Position numbers and translations under genes: made by a program. Of a stretch of DNA of 64,000 nt, positions 32,777 through 41,334 are shown one piece after another. Position 1 is the first letter of the stretch, and each line of letters opens with the position of its first letter. A model generated the notes under the pieces. That model ran no database searches. It saw only the letters and a list, made by a program, of their open reading frames with translations, and was not told the origin of the DNA. This DNA comes from Brachybacterium faecium DSM 4810 (GTDB taxonomy: Bacteria > Actinomycetota > Actinomycetes > Actinomycetales > Dermabacteraceae). The stretch covers positions 682,001 through 746,000 of the forward strand of contig CP001643.1 of assembly GCA_000023405.1 (NCBI GenBank). The letters are read 5' to 3'.

Positions 32777-33817
32777 ATGCACGTGACGATCCGTCCCCTG
32801 GACCCCAGCTCCGACGCCGAGCTCGACCAGTACCTCTCCCTCGAGAAGGCGCTGGACGAGCACAGCTACGGCGGCAGCCAGGCCCTCACCCGCGAGCAGC
32901 TGCGCTCGCAGGTGAGCAGCTCCCCGTACTGGGAGGTGCGGCACTGGGTCGCGCTGGCGGAGATCATGGAGGGCGGCTCGAGCCTCGTCGGCCGGGCGGC
33001 GGTGTTCCTCCCGCTGCAGGAGAACCTCGAGACCGTCTCCGTCGGCGTCGCCGTGCACCCCGCCGTCCGCGGCCGCGGCATCGCGACGGCGCTGATCGAG
33101 GAGGTGCTGCTCCCGGCGATCCGCGAATCCGGCCGCAGCCTGGTCGAGGCGTACGCGGAGATCCCGCCCGACGGGGATCCCGACGACCCGTCCCAGCCGG
33201 CGCTGCGACTCGCGCAGCGTCTGGGCGTCTCCCGCAGGAACCTCGCCGTCTGCCGTGCGCTGCCGCTCCCGCTCGAGGACTCGCTGCTGGAGGAGCTGGA
33301 GGCCGAGGCCGCGGAGGAGCTCGGCGACTACCGCGTCGAGCTGTGGGACGGAGAGATCCCCGAGGAGCACCTGGAGGCCTATGGCCTGCTGCTGCGGCAG
33401 ATCGAGCTCGACGAGCCCGACGAGGAGGTCGAGCACGAGCCGGCCGAGTACACCCCCGAGCGGATCCGCGAGAGCGAGCGGCGGATGCGCGAGGCGGGCA
33501 CGGTGCGGATCACGGCAGTCGCCGTCGCGCCCGACGGCAGCTTCGTGGGCAACTCCGAGGTGCACGTGCACGACTCGCCGCACAGCACCGTGGGCTGGCA
33601 GGAGAACACCCTGGTGATGCCCGAGCACCGCGGGCACCGGCTGGGCCTCGCGCTCAAGGTCGCCACGCACCGGCAGCTGCGCGAGCGGGCACCGCAGCTG
33701 CGCTCCCTGGTCACCTGGAACTCGCATGTGAACCCGTGGATGATCGGCATCAACGAGGCGCTCGGCTACCGGATCATCCACCGCGAGCTGGTGCTGCAGG
33801 GCCGCCCGCAGCTCTGA
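32777..33817 (+). CDS. Tandem GNAT N-acetyltransferase
   Basis: 346 residues in two GNAT-like halves. The first has VAVHPAVRGRGIATALIEEV (about residues 95-114), a complete acetyl-CoA P-loop. The second has NTLVMPEHRGHRLGLALK (about residues 278-295), and NPWMIGINEALGYRIIHREL closes the fold. Two-domain GNATs such as mycothiol synthase have this size, but the sequence is not recognisably MshD and no substrate is proposed. It is divergent from the MerR-PP2C gene, with 147 bp between starts. Confidence 0.87.
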   Translation: MHVTIRPLDPSSDAELDQYLSLEKALDEHSYGGSQALTREQLRSQVSSSPYWEVRHWVALAEIMEGGSSLVGRAAVFLPLQENLETVSVGVAVHPAVRGRGIATALIEEVLLPAIRESGRSLVEAYAEIPPDGDPDDPSQPALRLAQRLGVSRRNLAVCRALPLPLEDSLLEELEAEAAEELGDYRVELWDGEIPEEHLEAYGLLLRQIELDEPDEEVEHEPAEYTPERIRESERRMREAGTVRITAVAVAPDGSFVGNSEVHVHDSPHSTVGWQENTLVMPEHRGHRLGLALKVATHRQLRERAPQLRSLVTWNSHVNPWMIGINEALGYRIIHRELVLQGRPQL

Positions 33818-33896
33818 TTCCTCGACACGCCGCCCCGCCTCCCGCCCGTCGCCGCGCTCTTGACTAGGTTCAGCCCCACGTGAGAGGGGGCCGAGG

Positions 33897-35123
33897 ATGG
33901 GCGTGCAGGCGAAGCACCGCAGGAGGACGCAGCGAGGGCGGCCGCATGAGCAGTTCACCATCGCCATCGCGATCCTCTCGCTGGTGATGGCCGGTGGGAT
34001 GCTCGCCGGCCTCGCCACCAGTGCGGTCGCCCCCGACAGCGAGGACTCCGCCGCCGGCGCCCAGCAGAACGCGCAGCTGCCGCCCGGGGACCCCTCGAAC
34101 ACCACCCGCCTCGAGCACGTGGACCGGATCACCGGGGACATCACCCCCAAGTCCGTCGTCGCAGGGCCCGGCGGCACCGTCATCGCCAACAACATGATGT
34201 ACAGCCACTCCTCGACCCTGTACGACGCCGAGAGCCTCGAGCTCACCGGCACGGTGGTCGACGAGGTGGATCTCGCGCAGCACGGCTTCGACGATCGGGC
34301 CGGCGTCACCCAGGGCGCTCCCGTCGAAGCGGTCTTCTCGCCCGACGGGCAGCACGCCTATGTCTCCCAGTACCGGCTGCGCGGCCCGGGCGAGGGCGCG
34401 ACCGCGACCGACGACTGCGCGAACGGCGACCAGATCGGCCGCTCGGCGGTGTTCCGCCTGGACCTCGCCTCCGGGCAGTGGGACCAGGTGATCGAGGTGG
34501 GGCGGGTGCCGAAGTTCCTCTCGATCTCGGCCGACGGCAGCCGCGCGCTGGTCTCGAACTGGTGCGACGAGAGCGTCTCCGTGCTCGACCTCGAGGCGGG
34601 GGAGGAGATCCGGGAGATCCCGGTGGACGCCGCCCCGCGCGGCAGCGTGATCCTGCCGGACAACCGCACCGCCTATGTCACCGCGATGTACGCCGACGAG
34701 CTGTACCGGGTGGACCTCGAGACCGGCAGCAGCGAGCTGGTGACGGACACCGGCAGGAAGCCCCGCCACCTGGTGCTCTCGCCCGATGCGAGCCGCCTGT
34801 ACCTGACCGTCTCCGGCAGCGACCGGCTGGTGGAGCTCGACGCCGCCACCGGCGAGGTGCTGCGCACCGCCGAGACCGGCCGGGAGCCGCGCACCATGGC
34901 GATCTCGCCGGACGGCCTCGCGCTGTACATCGTGAACTACTACGCGAACACCGTGACGAAGGTCGACACCGAGACCCTCGAGACGCTCCAGACCGTCGAG
35001 GTGGGGAAGAACCCCATCGGCATCACCTACGAGCCCACCCAGCGCCGGGTGTGGGTCGCGAACTACGCCGGATCGCTCGACGTCTTCGACGACACCGCCC
35101 CCGGTGGCACCATGGACTCATGA
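33897..35123 (+). CDS. Membrane-anchored YncE-like beta-propeller protein
   Basis: 408 residues. A basic N-terminus and one helix (about residues 20-48) suggest a signal anchor; the rest would be outside the cell. Repeated units such as VEAVFSPDGQHAYVSQY, PRHLVLSPDASRLYLTV and PRTMAISPDGLALYIVNYYANTVTKVDTETL-type blades (several of about 42 residues) form a seven-bladed propeller as in YncE/surface-layer proteins. Binding partner is unknown. A TTGACT sequence lies at 33860. Its stop overlaps the next ATG (ATGA). Confidence 0.82.
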   Translation: MGVQAKHRRRTQRGRPHEQFTIAIAILSLVMAGGMLAGLATSAVAPDSEDSAAGAQQNAQLPPGDPSNTTRLEHVDRITGDITPKSVVAGPGGTVIANNMMYSHSSTLYDAESLELTGTVVDEVDLAQHGFDDRAGVTQGAPVEAVFSPDGQHAYVSQYRLRGPGEGATATDDCANGDQIGRSAVFRLDLASGQWDQVIEVGRVPKFLSISADGSRALVSNWCDESVSVLDLEAGEEIREIPVDAAPRGSVILPDNRTAYVTAMYADELYRVDLETGSSELVTDTGRKPRHLVLSPDASRLYLTVSGSDRLVELDAATGEVLRTAETGREPRTMAISPDGLALYIVNYYANTVTKVDTETLETLQTVEVGKNPIGITYEPTQRRVWVANYAGSLDVFDDTAPGGTMDS

Positions 35124-35593
35124 CACAGGACACCCCGCGCCCCGAGGACGCGCAGCGCGTCGTCACCGCCTCCCGCGAGATCGCCGCCCCGGCCGAGGCG
35201 CTCTTCGCGCTCATCGCCGATCCGGCGCAGCAGCCCCGCTGGGACGGCAACGACAACCTCGCCGAGGCCGCGCCCGGGCAGCGCGTGCGCGCCGTCGGGG
35301 ACGTGTTCGTGATGACCAACCGCAACGGCGGCGTGCGCGACAACCACGTCGTCGCCTTCACCGAGGGGCGCGAGATCGTGTGGCGCACCGCCCCGCACGG
35401 CGAGCAGCCGCCCGGCCACCAGTGGGGCTGGGAGCTCGAGCCGCTCGCGGACGGCGGCACCCGCGTCACCCACCGCTACGACTTCACCGACCTGCCCGAC
35501 GCCCAGGAGCAGCGGCTCGCGAAGGCGCGCCTGATGACGCCCGAGAAGCTGCGCGCCTCACTCGACCGGCTCGCGGAGCTCGCCGAGGGCTGA
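35120..35593 (+). CDS. SRPBCC-fold (START/polyketide cyclase-like) protein
   Basis: 157 residues. Features of the hydrophobic-pocket fold are visible: REIAAPAEALFALIADPAQQ at the N-terminus with PRWDGNDN, WGWELEPLADGGTRVTHRYD in the centre, and a long C-terminal helix. Such proteins bind or transform lipids and small hydrophobic compounds. It is translationally coupled to the beta-propeller gene by ATGA and followed after 1 nt by the DUF1992 gene, so the three form one operon. Confidence 0.85.
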   Translation: MTQDTPRPEDAQRVVTASREIAAPAEALFALIADPAQQPRWDGNDNLAEAAPGQRVRAVGDVFVMTNRNGGVRDNHVVAFTEGREIVWRTAPHGEQPPGHQWGWELEPLADGGTRVTHRYDFTDLPDAQEQRLAKARLMTPEKLRASLDRLAELAEG

Positions 35594-35594
35594 C

Positions 35595-36083
35595 ATGGGC
35601 CGGCCGCCGATGGACCGCGACGTCGCACGGGTGGAGTCCGCGATCGAGGCGGCCGCGCGGCGCGGCGACTTCGACGACCTGCCCGGTGCGGGGAAGCCGC
35701 TGGACCTGCCGGACACGCACGACCCCGACTGGTGGGTAAACCAGCGCATCGCCAGCGGGGACATCGACTCCTCGGCGCTGCTGCCCGTCGTGGTGCTGCT
35801 GCGCAAGGAGTACGAGCGCCGCGACGAGACCCTCGCCGTGCTGCCCGACGAGAAGGCCGTGCGGGAGTACGCCGCGGACTACACCGAGCGGGTCCACGAG
35901 GACCGGCGCGCGAACCCCTTCCAGAGGATGCTCGCCCCGGCCTGGGACGGGGACGACGCGGTCGCGCGGTGGCACCGGGTGCGGCCGCGGCGCGCGCCGG
36001 AGACGCCCGAGGACGCCCGGCCCGTCCCGGAGTCGGCCCCGCGCAGGCGCTGGTGGAGGTTCGGACGACGCCCTCAATCCTGA
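35595..36083 (+). CDS. DUF1992 (DnaJC28-like conserved domain) protein
   Basis: 162 residues. The motif AARRGDFDDLPGAGKPLDLP near the N-terminus is the DUF1992 signature; VNQRIASGDIDSSALLP and LRKEYERRDETL continue the domain. The domain occurs in animal DNAJC28 without the J domain; bacterial function is unknown. The C-terminus is Arg/Trp/Pro-rich. The last 10 bp overlap the 3' end of the convergent FtsX-type gene. Confidence 0.87.
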   Translation: MGRPPMDRDVARVESAIEAAARRGDFDDLPGAGKPLDLPDTHDPDWWVNQRIASGDIDSSALLPVVVLLRKEYERRDETLAVLPDEKAVREYAADYTERVHEDRRANPFQRMLAPAWDGDDAVARWHRVRPRRAPETPEDARPVPESAPRRRWWRFGRRPQS

Positions 36084-38851
36084 GTCCGCGGGATGAGGTC
36101 GCCGCTGGGGCGTGCGAGAACCGCTGCGGAAGCCCCGACGGCCAGCACGAGCACCGCGAGTCCTGTCGCGAGCAGGAGGCGATGCACCGACGTAGTCAGG
36201 AATACCCCGAACAGCCCTGTCCCCACGAGCGGGAGGGCGATCGTGAAGCCGACCAGCATTCCGGTGGGAAGCCCCGCGAGGAGCAGCACGAGTGCCTGCA
36301 TCGCGCCGTAGTGACGACGCTGGGCGGGGGTCGCGCCGAGGCTCTCCATGGTCGTGAGGTCCGCCGCGTATTCCCCTCGCCCCAATGCCATGGACAGGAG
36401 CGTCGCGACGGCGGCGAGCACGGTGGCCGCGCCGACGAAGAACAGGGTCCAGCGCCGGTCGGAGGTCAGGCCGAGGGCGTCGGGAGCGGGCTTCCCCGAG
36501 ACCTGCACCACCGGGGATTCCGCGAGCGCCGCCTCCCGCAGCTCCTCGAGATCGCCTGCCTGCAGGGAGTCGGTGGGGACGATGACCTCGCCCACGTACC
36601 GGGTCGGGATCCCCCAGGCCCGCGCGGTCTCGGGACTGATCGTCACCGCGGGCTCGAAGCCGCTCACGAACGCGCCGGGCACGGTCGCGAGGGGCTCGCC
36701 CGAGTCCCCGCGGAGCAGCTCGACGGTCCCGTCAACGGACACGCGGGTCGCATCGTTGACGACGGCTCCGCCGGCGGCGACCACGTCGGCGGCCTCCTCG
36801 GCACCGTCGAGACCGGTCGCACGGAGATCCTCCGGAGCCATCACCGTGAGCTGGTTGCCGATCCAGCTGGGGAAGGTGTGGCCGGGCTGATAGGCCTGCT
36901 CCTCCGGCACGCAGAGCAGAGGCGCGTCCGGATCGATGGCCGACATCGTGTCGGGACCCTCGCCGGAGGGACAGGCGCGTCCCGGGGCGGGAGCGGGCTC
37001 GAGCCAGGTGCCGTCCGCCGACGAGAGGACGGAGGCGTGGTCGGCGACGAGCCCCTCGTCCTCGAGGTGCGTGAGGACGGAGGCGATGAGGGAGCGGTCC
37101 ACCTCGTCGCTGATCGGCGTCTCCATGCCGATCGTGGCGCGCCCGGGAGCGACCATGGAGACCTCCTCGAGGTCTCGGCTGGCCTGGAACGAAGCGGTGG
37201 CGGTGGCCACGAGGACGAGGGACGCGGTGCAGGCGAGCACCGCTGAGGCGGCGGGCGCGGTGCGGCCGAGATGACGGGACGCGTCCCGAGCGGCGACGCG
37301 GAGCATGGTCGCACCGGGCACGACGTCACCGAGCGCGCCGGCGAGTCCGAAGAGGCCGGGGAGCATCAGCAGCGCACCGAGCAGGAGCAGCAGGGAGCCA
37401 GGCAGAAGGACGATCCCCGACAGCGGTGTAGGCAGCGCGGGGGCCAGCAGCAGGATCGTCGCCCCTGCGGCCGCGATGGCTCCGGCCGCGAGAACGGCCG
37501 CGGGGGAGCGCCGACGAGCTCCGGCGGCGGGCCGCCGTGCGGCGAGAGCGGCGATCGGATCGAGCCGCGCGGCGGCGATCGCCGGGGGCAGGCTCGCCCC
37601 GACCCCGAGCAGCGGCCCGACGATCAGGAGGCAGGCCGGCAGGTACCACGGGAGGGGGCCGAAGGCAGGACCCAGCTCGGAGGCGAGGAGGGCGCGGAGC
37701 AAGGGGATCCCGGCGAGTGCGAGCAGGAGCGCCAGCGAGGAGCCGAGGAGCCCGAGCACAGCACCCTGGCCCAGGTGGATCCGTGCCGCGTCCCGAGGAT
37801 GGGCGCCCTGGGCGATCATGAGCGCCATCGTGCGGCGCTGACGCTCGGCACCGATCGTCAGGGCCGGGGTGACCAGGAGGACGAGCAGCACGGCAGCGCC
37901 GACCACCGCGAGGGCGCTCAGCACGATGTGTGCGAGCACGACGGAGGGGTCGAGCGGGAGGAGGGGCAGCTCGTCGTGCGGCGGGTAGTCCTCGAGCACG
38001 GCCCGGGAGATGACCCCGACGCGGTCGGAGTTGAGATCCCTCACTTGCTGCCAGGAGAGATCGGGCGCGTCCAGGAGCAGGAAGTGTCGGCTCACGCCGG
38101 ACTGGTCCGCCGCGGTCAGCGGAGCGACCCATTCCGGCAGCGCCCACGCCTCGGGGGCGTCCCCGTCGGCGATCCCTGCGACGGTGTAGCCGCGTGCGCT
38201 GTCCTCCATGACCGCAGCGATGCGACCGTCGGTCGAGCGCCACCCTGTATCAGGCGGGGCGAGGAGCTGCAGGGTGTCGCCGACCTTCAGCCCGCCGTGC
38301 TCCGCCGCGGCGCGCGAGATGACGACCCCCTCGCCGTCGGAGGGAGCGGACCCGTCCACGAGAGGCGGGAGCAGGAGGTCGAGGGCCTCCGGGGAGGCCT
38401 CGTGCAGCGTCAACGTCCGGAGCTGCTCGGCGTCCAGCTCCCCGACCGCGGCGGCGGACGAGGCGCGGCTCTGGTCCCCGGGGTCGAGTGCGAGGTCGGT
38501 GGTCATCAGCAGCGTGGGGGAGTTCCACCATTCGAGAAGACGCGCCTGGTCGGGCAGGTCGGCGGAGATCTCCGACGGGCTCGCCGGAAAACGGTCCTCC
38601 TGGTCGATCCAGGGAGGGATCGACTCGGGGCGCTGCGTGAGCGGTTCCGTCGACGCGGTGGCGGTGACGATGCCGTCGGTGCCCTCCGGGAGCGAGCCGA
38701 GGGCGGTGTCGCGGTCCGTCGCCGGTGGGGTCATCGAGGACAGCACCAGGAGGATCATCGTGAGGGGGACGGCGATCACGGCCACGGCGAGCAGGGAGCG
38801 GCCGCGGTGACGGGCGGCGTCCCGCAGCGCGAGGCGCAGCAGGGTTCGCAT
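36074..38851 (-). CDS. FtsX-like ABC-transporter permease
   Basis: 925 residues. An N-terminal helix (LLAVAVIAVPLTMILLVL) is followed by a large extracellular domain, three helices near residues 300-420, more helices near 450-540, a second extracellular domain, and a final FtsX block (residues about 780-920, MESLGATPAQRRHYGAMQALVLLLAG). This MacB/LolE-like double-FtsX form is usual for peptide/antibiotic exporters such as BceB-like systems. It works with the ATPase gene 11 bp upstream and under the PadR-type regulator. Substrate unknown. Confidence 0.87.
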   Translation of the reverse strand: MRTLLRLALRDAARHRGRSLLAVAVIAVPLTMILLVLSSMTPPATDRDTALGSLPEGTDGIVTATASTEPLTQRPESIPPWIDQEDRFPASPSEISADLPDQARLLEWWNSPTLLMTTDLALDPGDQSRASSAAAVGELDAEQLRTLTLHEASPEALDLLLPPLVDGSAPSDGEGVVISRAAAEHGGLKVGDTLQLLAPPDTGWRSTDGRIAAVMEDSARGYTVAGIADGDAPEAWALPEWVAPLTAADQSGVSRHFLLLDAPDLSWQQVRDLNSDRVGVISRAVLEDYPPHDELPLLPLDPSVVLAHIVLSALAVVGAAVLLVLLVTPALTIGAERQRRTMALMIAQGAHPRDAARIHLGQGAVLGLLGSSLALLLALAGIPLLRALLASELGPAFGPLPWYLPACLLIVGPLLGVGASLPPAIAAARLDPIAALAARRPAAGARRRSPAAVLAAGAIAAAGATILLLAPALPTPLSGIVLLPGSLLLLLGALLMLPGLFGLAGALGDVVPGATMLRVAARDASRHLGRTAPAASAVLACTASLVLVATATASFQASRDLEEVSMVAPGRATIGMETPISDEVDRSLIASVLTHLEDEGLVADHASVLSSADGTWLEPAPAPGRACPSGEGPDTMSAIDPDAPLLCVPEEQAYQPGHTFPSWIGNQLTVMAPEDLRATGLDGAEEAADVVAAGGAVVNDATRVSVDGTVELLRGDSGEPLATVPGAFVSGFEPAVTISPETARAWGIPTRYVGEVIVPTDSLQAGDLEELREAALAESPVVQVSGKPAPDALGLTSDRRWTLFFVGAATVLAAVATLLSMALGRGEYAADLTTMESLGATPAQRRHYGAMQALVLLLAGLPTGMLVGFTIALPLVGTGLFGVFLTTSVHRLLLATGLAVLVLAVGASAAVLARPSGDLIPRTQD

Positions 38852-38862
38852 GCGGGCTGCTC

Positions 38863-39567
38863 TCACGCCGACCACGGGGTCACCTCCGGTGCCGCCACGC
38901 CGACGACGTCGCCGTCGCGCAGCTGGAGCGTGCGGTCCGCCCAGGCGGCGAAGCGCGGCTCGTGGGTCACCAGCACCACACCTGCTCCCGCATCCGCGCG
39001 GCCGCGCAGGAGGGCGATGATGTCGCGTCCGGACATGGAGTCGAGTGCACCGGTGGGCTCGTCGGCCAGGAGCAGGCGCCGCGGACCGACGAGCGAGCGC
39101 GCGATCGCCACCCGCTGCGACTGGCCGCCGGAGAGCTCTGCGGGCATGCGTGAGGCGAGCTCCTCGATGCCCACCTCCGCGAGCGCTCCGAGAGCGGCGG
39201 CGCGTGCCGGTCGTGTGCGCAGCCCGGCGAGCTCGAGCGGGAAGGCCACGTTCTCGAGCGCCGTCAGGCCGGGCAGGAGGTTGAGCTCCTGGAACACGTA
39301 GCCCAGCACATCGCGGCGCAGCACGGCACGCTCGGCCGGGGAGAGGCCCGTGAGGGACTTCCCGTCCACGAGCACCTCGCCGCTGGTGGGGAGGGCGAGG
39401 CCGCCAGCAAGGTGCAGAAGGGTGGACTTCCCGGAGCCGGAGGGGCCCATCAGGGCGACGAACTCGCCGGGCTGCACCGCGAGATCGACGCCCCGCAGTG
39501 CGGTCACCTCGCGGGCACCGTGGCCGTGGACTCGGGTGACGGCGCGCATCTCGAGCAGTGCCGTCAC
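38863..39567 (-). CDS. ABC-transporter ATPase (MacB/LolD-like)
   Basis: 234 residues. Walker A GPSGSGKST, signature LSGGQSQRVAIARSL, Walker B LLLADEPTGALDS and the switch His in LVTHEPRFA are all present. YVFQELNLLPGLTALENV is typical of the LolD/MacB subgroup that drives FtsX-type permeases. The start is a GTG overlapping the stop of the PadR gene (GTGA), which shows coupling; the first ATG is six codons further in. It pairs with the 925-residue permease. Confidence 0.9.
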   Translation of the reverse strand: MTALLEMRAVTRVHGHGAREVTALRGVDLAVQPGEFVALMGPSGSGKSTLLHLAGGLALPTSGEVLVDGKSLTGLSPAERAVLRRDVLGYVFQELNLLPGLTALENVAFPLELAGLRTRPARAAALGALAEVGIEELASRMPAELSGGQSQRVAIARSLVGPRRLLLADEPTGALDSMSGRDIIALLRGRADAGAGVVLVTHEPRFAAWADRTLQLRDGDVVGVAAPEVTPWSA

Positions 39568-40148
39568 CGCCGTGCCTCCTGCCGCGGTGCGGTACGGGCG
39601 GCGGCAGGTTCCGGTGGCGCATCCAGCCGGGCGGCGGCCCGTTCGAGCGTCCCCTCGACGTCGTCCAGCCATCGCAGCTCCGCCTCCACCGCGAAGAGAT
39701 GGTGGTCGAGGACCAGGCGCGCGGCGAGGTCGGACTCCGCGATACCCCGCCTGGCACGAGTGGCCTCGTGCAGGGCGGAGAGCGTCGCCGTGCGCTGGCG
39801 CTGCACCAGCGCGGTGACGTCCATCCCGGGCACCACGACCGCGAGGGACAGCTTCAGGACCAGCTCGTGACGGTCGGGTCGCGCGCGATCCACCGTGCTC
39901 TCCCACCAGTGCTCGAGCTCATCGCGGCCGCGGCCGGTGAGCCTCCACGTGCCGGCCGTGGAATCCTCCGGGTCCGCAGGGCCACGTTCGATGCAGCCGT
40001 CTCGCTCGAGACGCGACAGCGTCGAGGAGACCTGCCCGATGTTCACCGGCTGCACCTGGCCGGTGGCCTCGTCGAAGGACTTGCGCAGCTGGTACGTGGT
40101 GGCCTCGCCTGCGCTGAGCAGCGCGAGCATCGCGGCACGGATGGACAT
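39564..40148 (-). CDS. PadR-family transcriptional regulator
   Basis: 194 residues. Winged helix at residues 1-80 (LALLSAGEATTYQLRKSFD, IGQVSSTLSRLERDGCIERG) and a C-terminal helical domain (residues about 95-170) fit PadR subfamily-2-like proteins. These repress exporters and respond to the exporter's substrate. It is the first gene of the regulator-ATPase-permease operon. AGGAGGG lies upstream, and a perfect 19-bp palindrome overlaps the promoter, so autorepression of the whole operon is likely. Confidence 0.9.
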   Translation of the reverse strand: MSIRAAMLALLSAGEATTYQLRKSFDEATGQVQPVNIGQVSSTLSRLERDGCIERGPADPEDSTAGTWRLTGRGRDELEHWWESTVDRARPDRHELVLKLSLAVVVPGMDVTALVQRQRTATLSALHEATRARRGIAESDLAARLVLDHHLFAVEAELRWLDDVEGTLERAAARLDAPPEPAAARTAPRQEARR

Positions 40149-40167
40149 CGGGACCCTCCTAGGGTTT

Positions 40168-40186
40168 CCGAGTAACGGTTACTCGG
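40168..40186. promoter_or_regulatory. PadR operator candidate: perfect 19-bp palindrome
   Basis: CCGAGTAACGGTTACTCGG has 9-bp arms about a central G and lies 20 bp upstream of the PadR gene ATG. It is AT-richer than its surroundings. No second copy was seen by eye. Confidence 0.7.
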
Positions 40187-40240
40187 TAATCATTGAGGGT
40201 CGTCGGGGTGCGGGTCAAATCGTGGGCTCGCTCCGTCCGC

Positions 40241-41140
40241 TCACCGCGTCTCCCACCCGCGCCACGCCGCCGCGACCCACTCCTCCGGATCGACGGCCGC
40301 AGGCGAGGCGCCCTGCGAGCGCAGCCAGGTGCACATGGTGCGGAAGTCGCGGCGCAGGAACTCGGTGCCGTGCGGGTTCGCGATCAGGTCGACGACCTGC
40401 GGGACGTCGATGATCACCGGATCCGGCTCGGCGAGACGGGAGTCGGCCAGCACGTTGTAGGGGGAGAGGTCGCCATGGACCAGGCCCAGTCGTGCGAGGT
40501 CCAGGACGGCCTCCCGCATGAGACGGGCCCAGCGCTCCGCGGTCGCGGGGTCGGGGCTCGTCTCCTGGAGGCGCGGCGCGGCGACCGCGCCGTGCTCGTC
40601 GTCGGTGCCGATGAACTCCATCAGCAGCTCGGTGCCGACGATCTGCACCGGATAGGGGACGGGCAGCCCCGCCTCCCACAGACGGCCGAGCACCTCGAAC
40701 TCGGTGCGCGCCCACTGGCCCGCGGCGACCTGCTTGCCGAAGGCGGTGCCCTTCTTCATCGCGCGGGCCTCGCGGGAGTCGGCGCCGCGCCGTCCCTCGG
40801 CGTAGGCGCTCGAACGGTGGAAGGTGACCTGGTCGGGGTCGCGGTAGCGCTTGGCGACCAGGAGTGACGCCTCGCCGGGTGCGCCGGTCAGCTGCTCGGC
40901 GGGCAGGGCGCGGTCGATGAGGAAGGCGTCGGCCTCCTTGCCGGTCTTGAGGATGCCGAGCTCGGTGTCGATCGCGCCGTCGTGCTGCACCACCCAGTCG
41001 GGGAAGGGCTGCGGGCCGCGATCGAGGGTGTGCGCAGTCTCGGGCCAGGTGGACCAGCGCTGGTCCTCGTCGAGCTCGGCGAGGGAGAGGGAGAACATGG
41101 AGCGTGCGAAGAAGTCGTCCGCATCGAAGGACGAGGTCAT
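40241..41140 (-). CDS. RIO1-family atypical serine kinase
   Basis: 299 residues. The ATP-binding loop LKTGKEADAFLID, the invariant Lys in LLVAKRYRD, the catalytic loop LVHGDLSPYNVL and the metal-binding IIDVPQVVD are conserved. RIO1 kinases act in ribosome maturation in archaea and eukaryotes; the bacterial members' targets are unknown. CAGGAG precedes the ATG. A 17-codon ORF with a strong ribosome binding site lies 30 nt upstream on the same strand and could control it. Confidence 0.9.
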   Translation of the reverse strand: MTSSFDADDFFARSMFSLSLAELDEDQRWSTWPETAHTLDRGPQPFPDWVVQHDGAIDTELGILKTGKEADAFLIDRALPAEQLTGAPGEASLLVAKRYRDPDQVTFHRSSAYAEGRRGADSREARAMKKGTAFGKQVAAGQWARTEFEVLGRLWEAGLPVPYPVQIVGTELLMEFIGTDDEHGAVAAPRLQETSPDPATAERWARLMREAVLDLARLGLVHGDLSPYNVLADSRLAEPDPVIIDVPQVVDLIANPHGTEFLRRDFRTMCTWLRSQGASPAAVDPEEWVAAAWRGWETR

Positions 41141-41170
41141 GGGGGTCTCCTGAGGGAGGGGCGCCCGCTC

Positions 41171-41224
41171 TCAGCGAGGCGCGGTGGAGGGGAGGACGGC
41201 AGGGGTCAGCACGGTGACGCTCAT
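41171..41224 (-). CDS. Candidate 17-aa leader ORF before the RIO1 kinase
   Basis: ATG to TGA encodes MSVTVLTPAVLPSTAPR. It is preceded by AAGGAGG with 5 nt to the ATG, one of the best Shine-Dalgarno sequences in the window. A -10-like TACGCT (41279-41274) would place transcription start about 45 nt before it. Rich in Pro, Thr, Val and Leu. Either a leader peptide or a small protein. Confidence 0.45.
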   Translation of the reverse strand: MSVTVLTPAVLPSTAPR

Positions 41225-41322
41225 CAGGTCCTCCTTCCCTCGGGGCCGGCCCTGGCGGGGCGGCGACGGGGCGAGCGTATGCGGGGCGCCGCTCGCGCCG
41301 CCACCGATTTACGGTCTCGACG

Positions 41323-41328
41323 TAGGGT
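41323..41328 (+). promoter_or_regulatory. -10-like TAGGGT, leaderless signature
   Basis: TAGGGT with exactly 6 nt to the ATG at 41335. Confidence 0.5.
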
Positions 41329-41334
41329 GACGGG

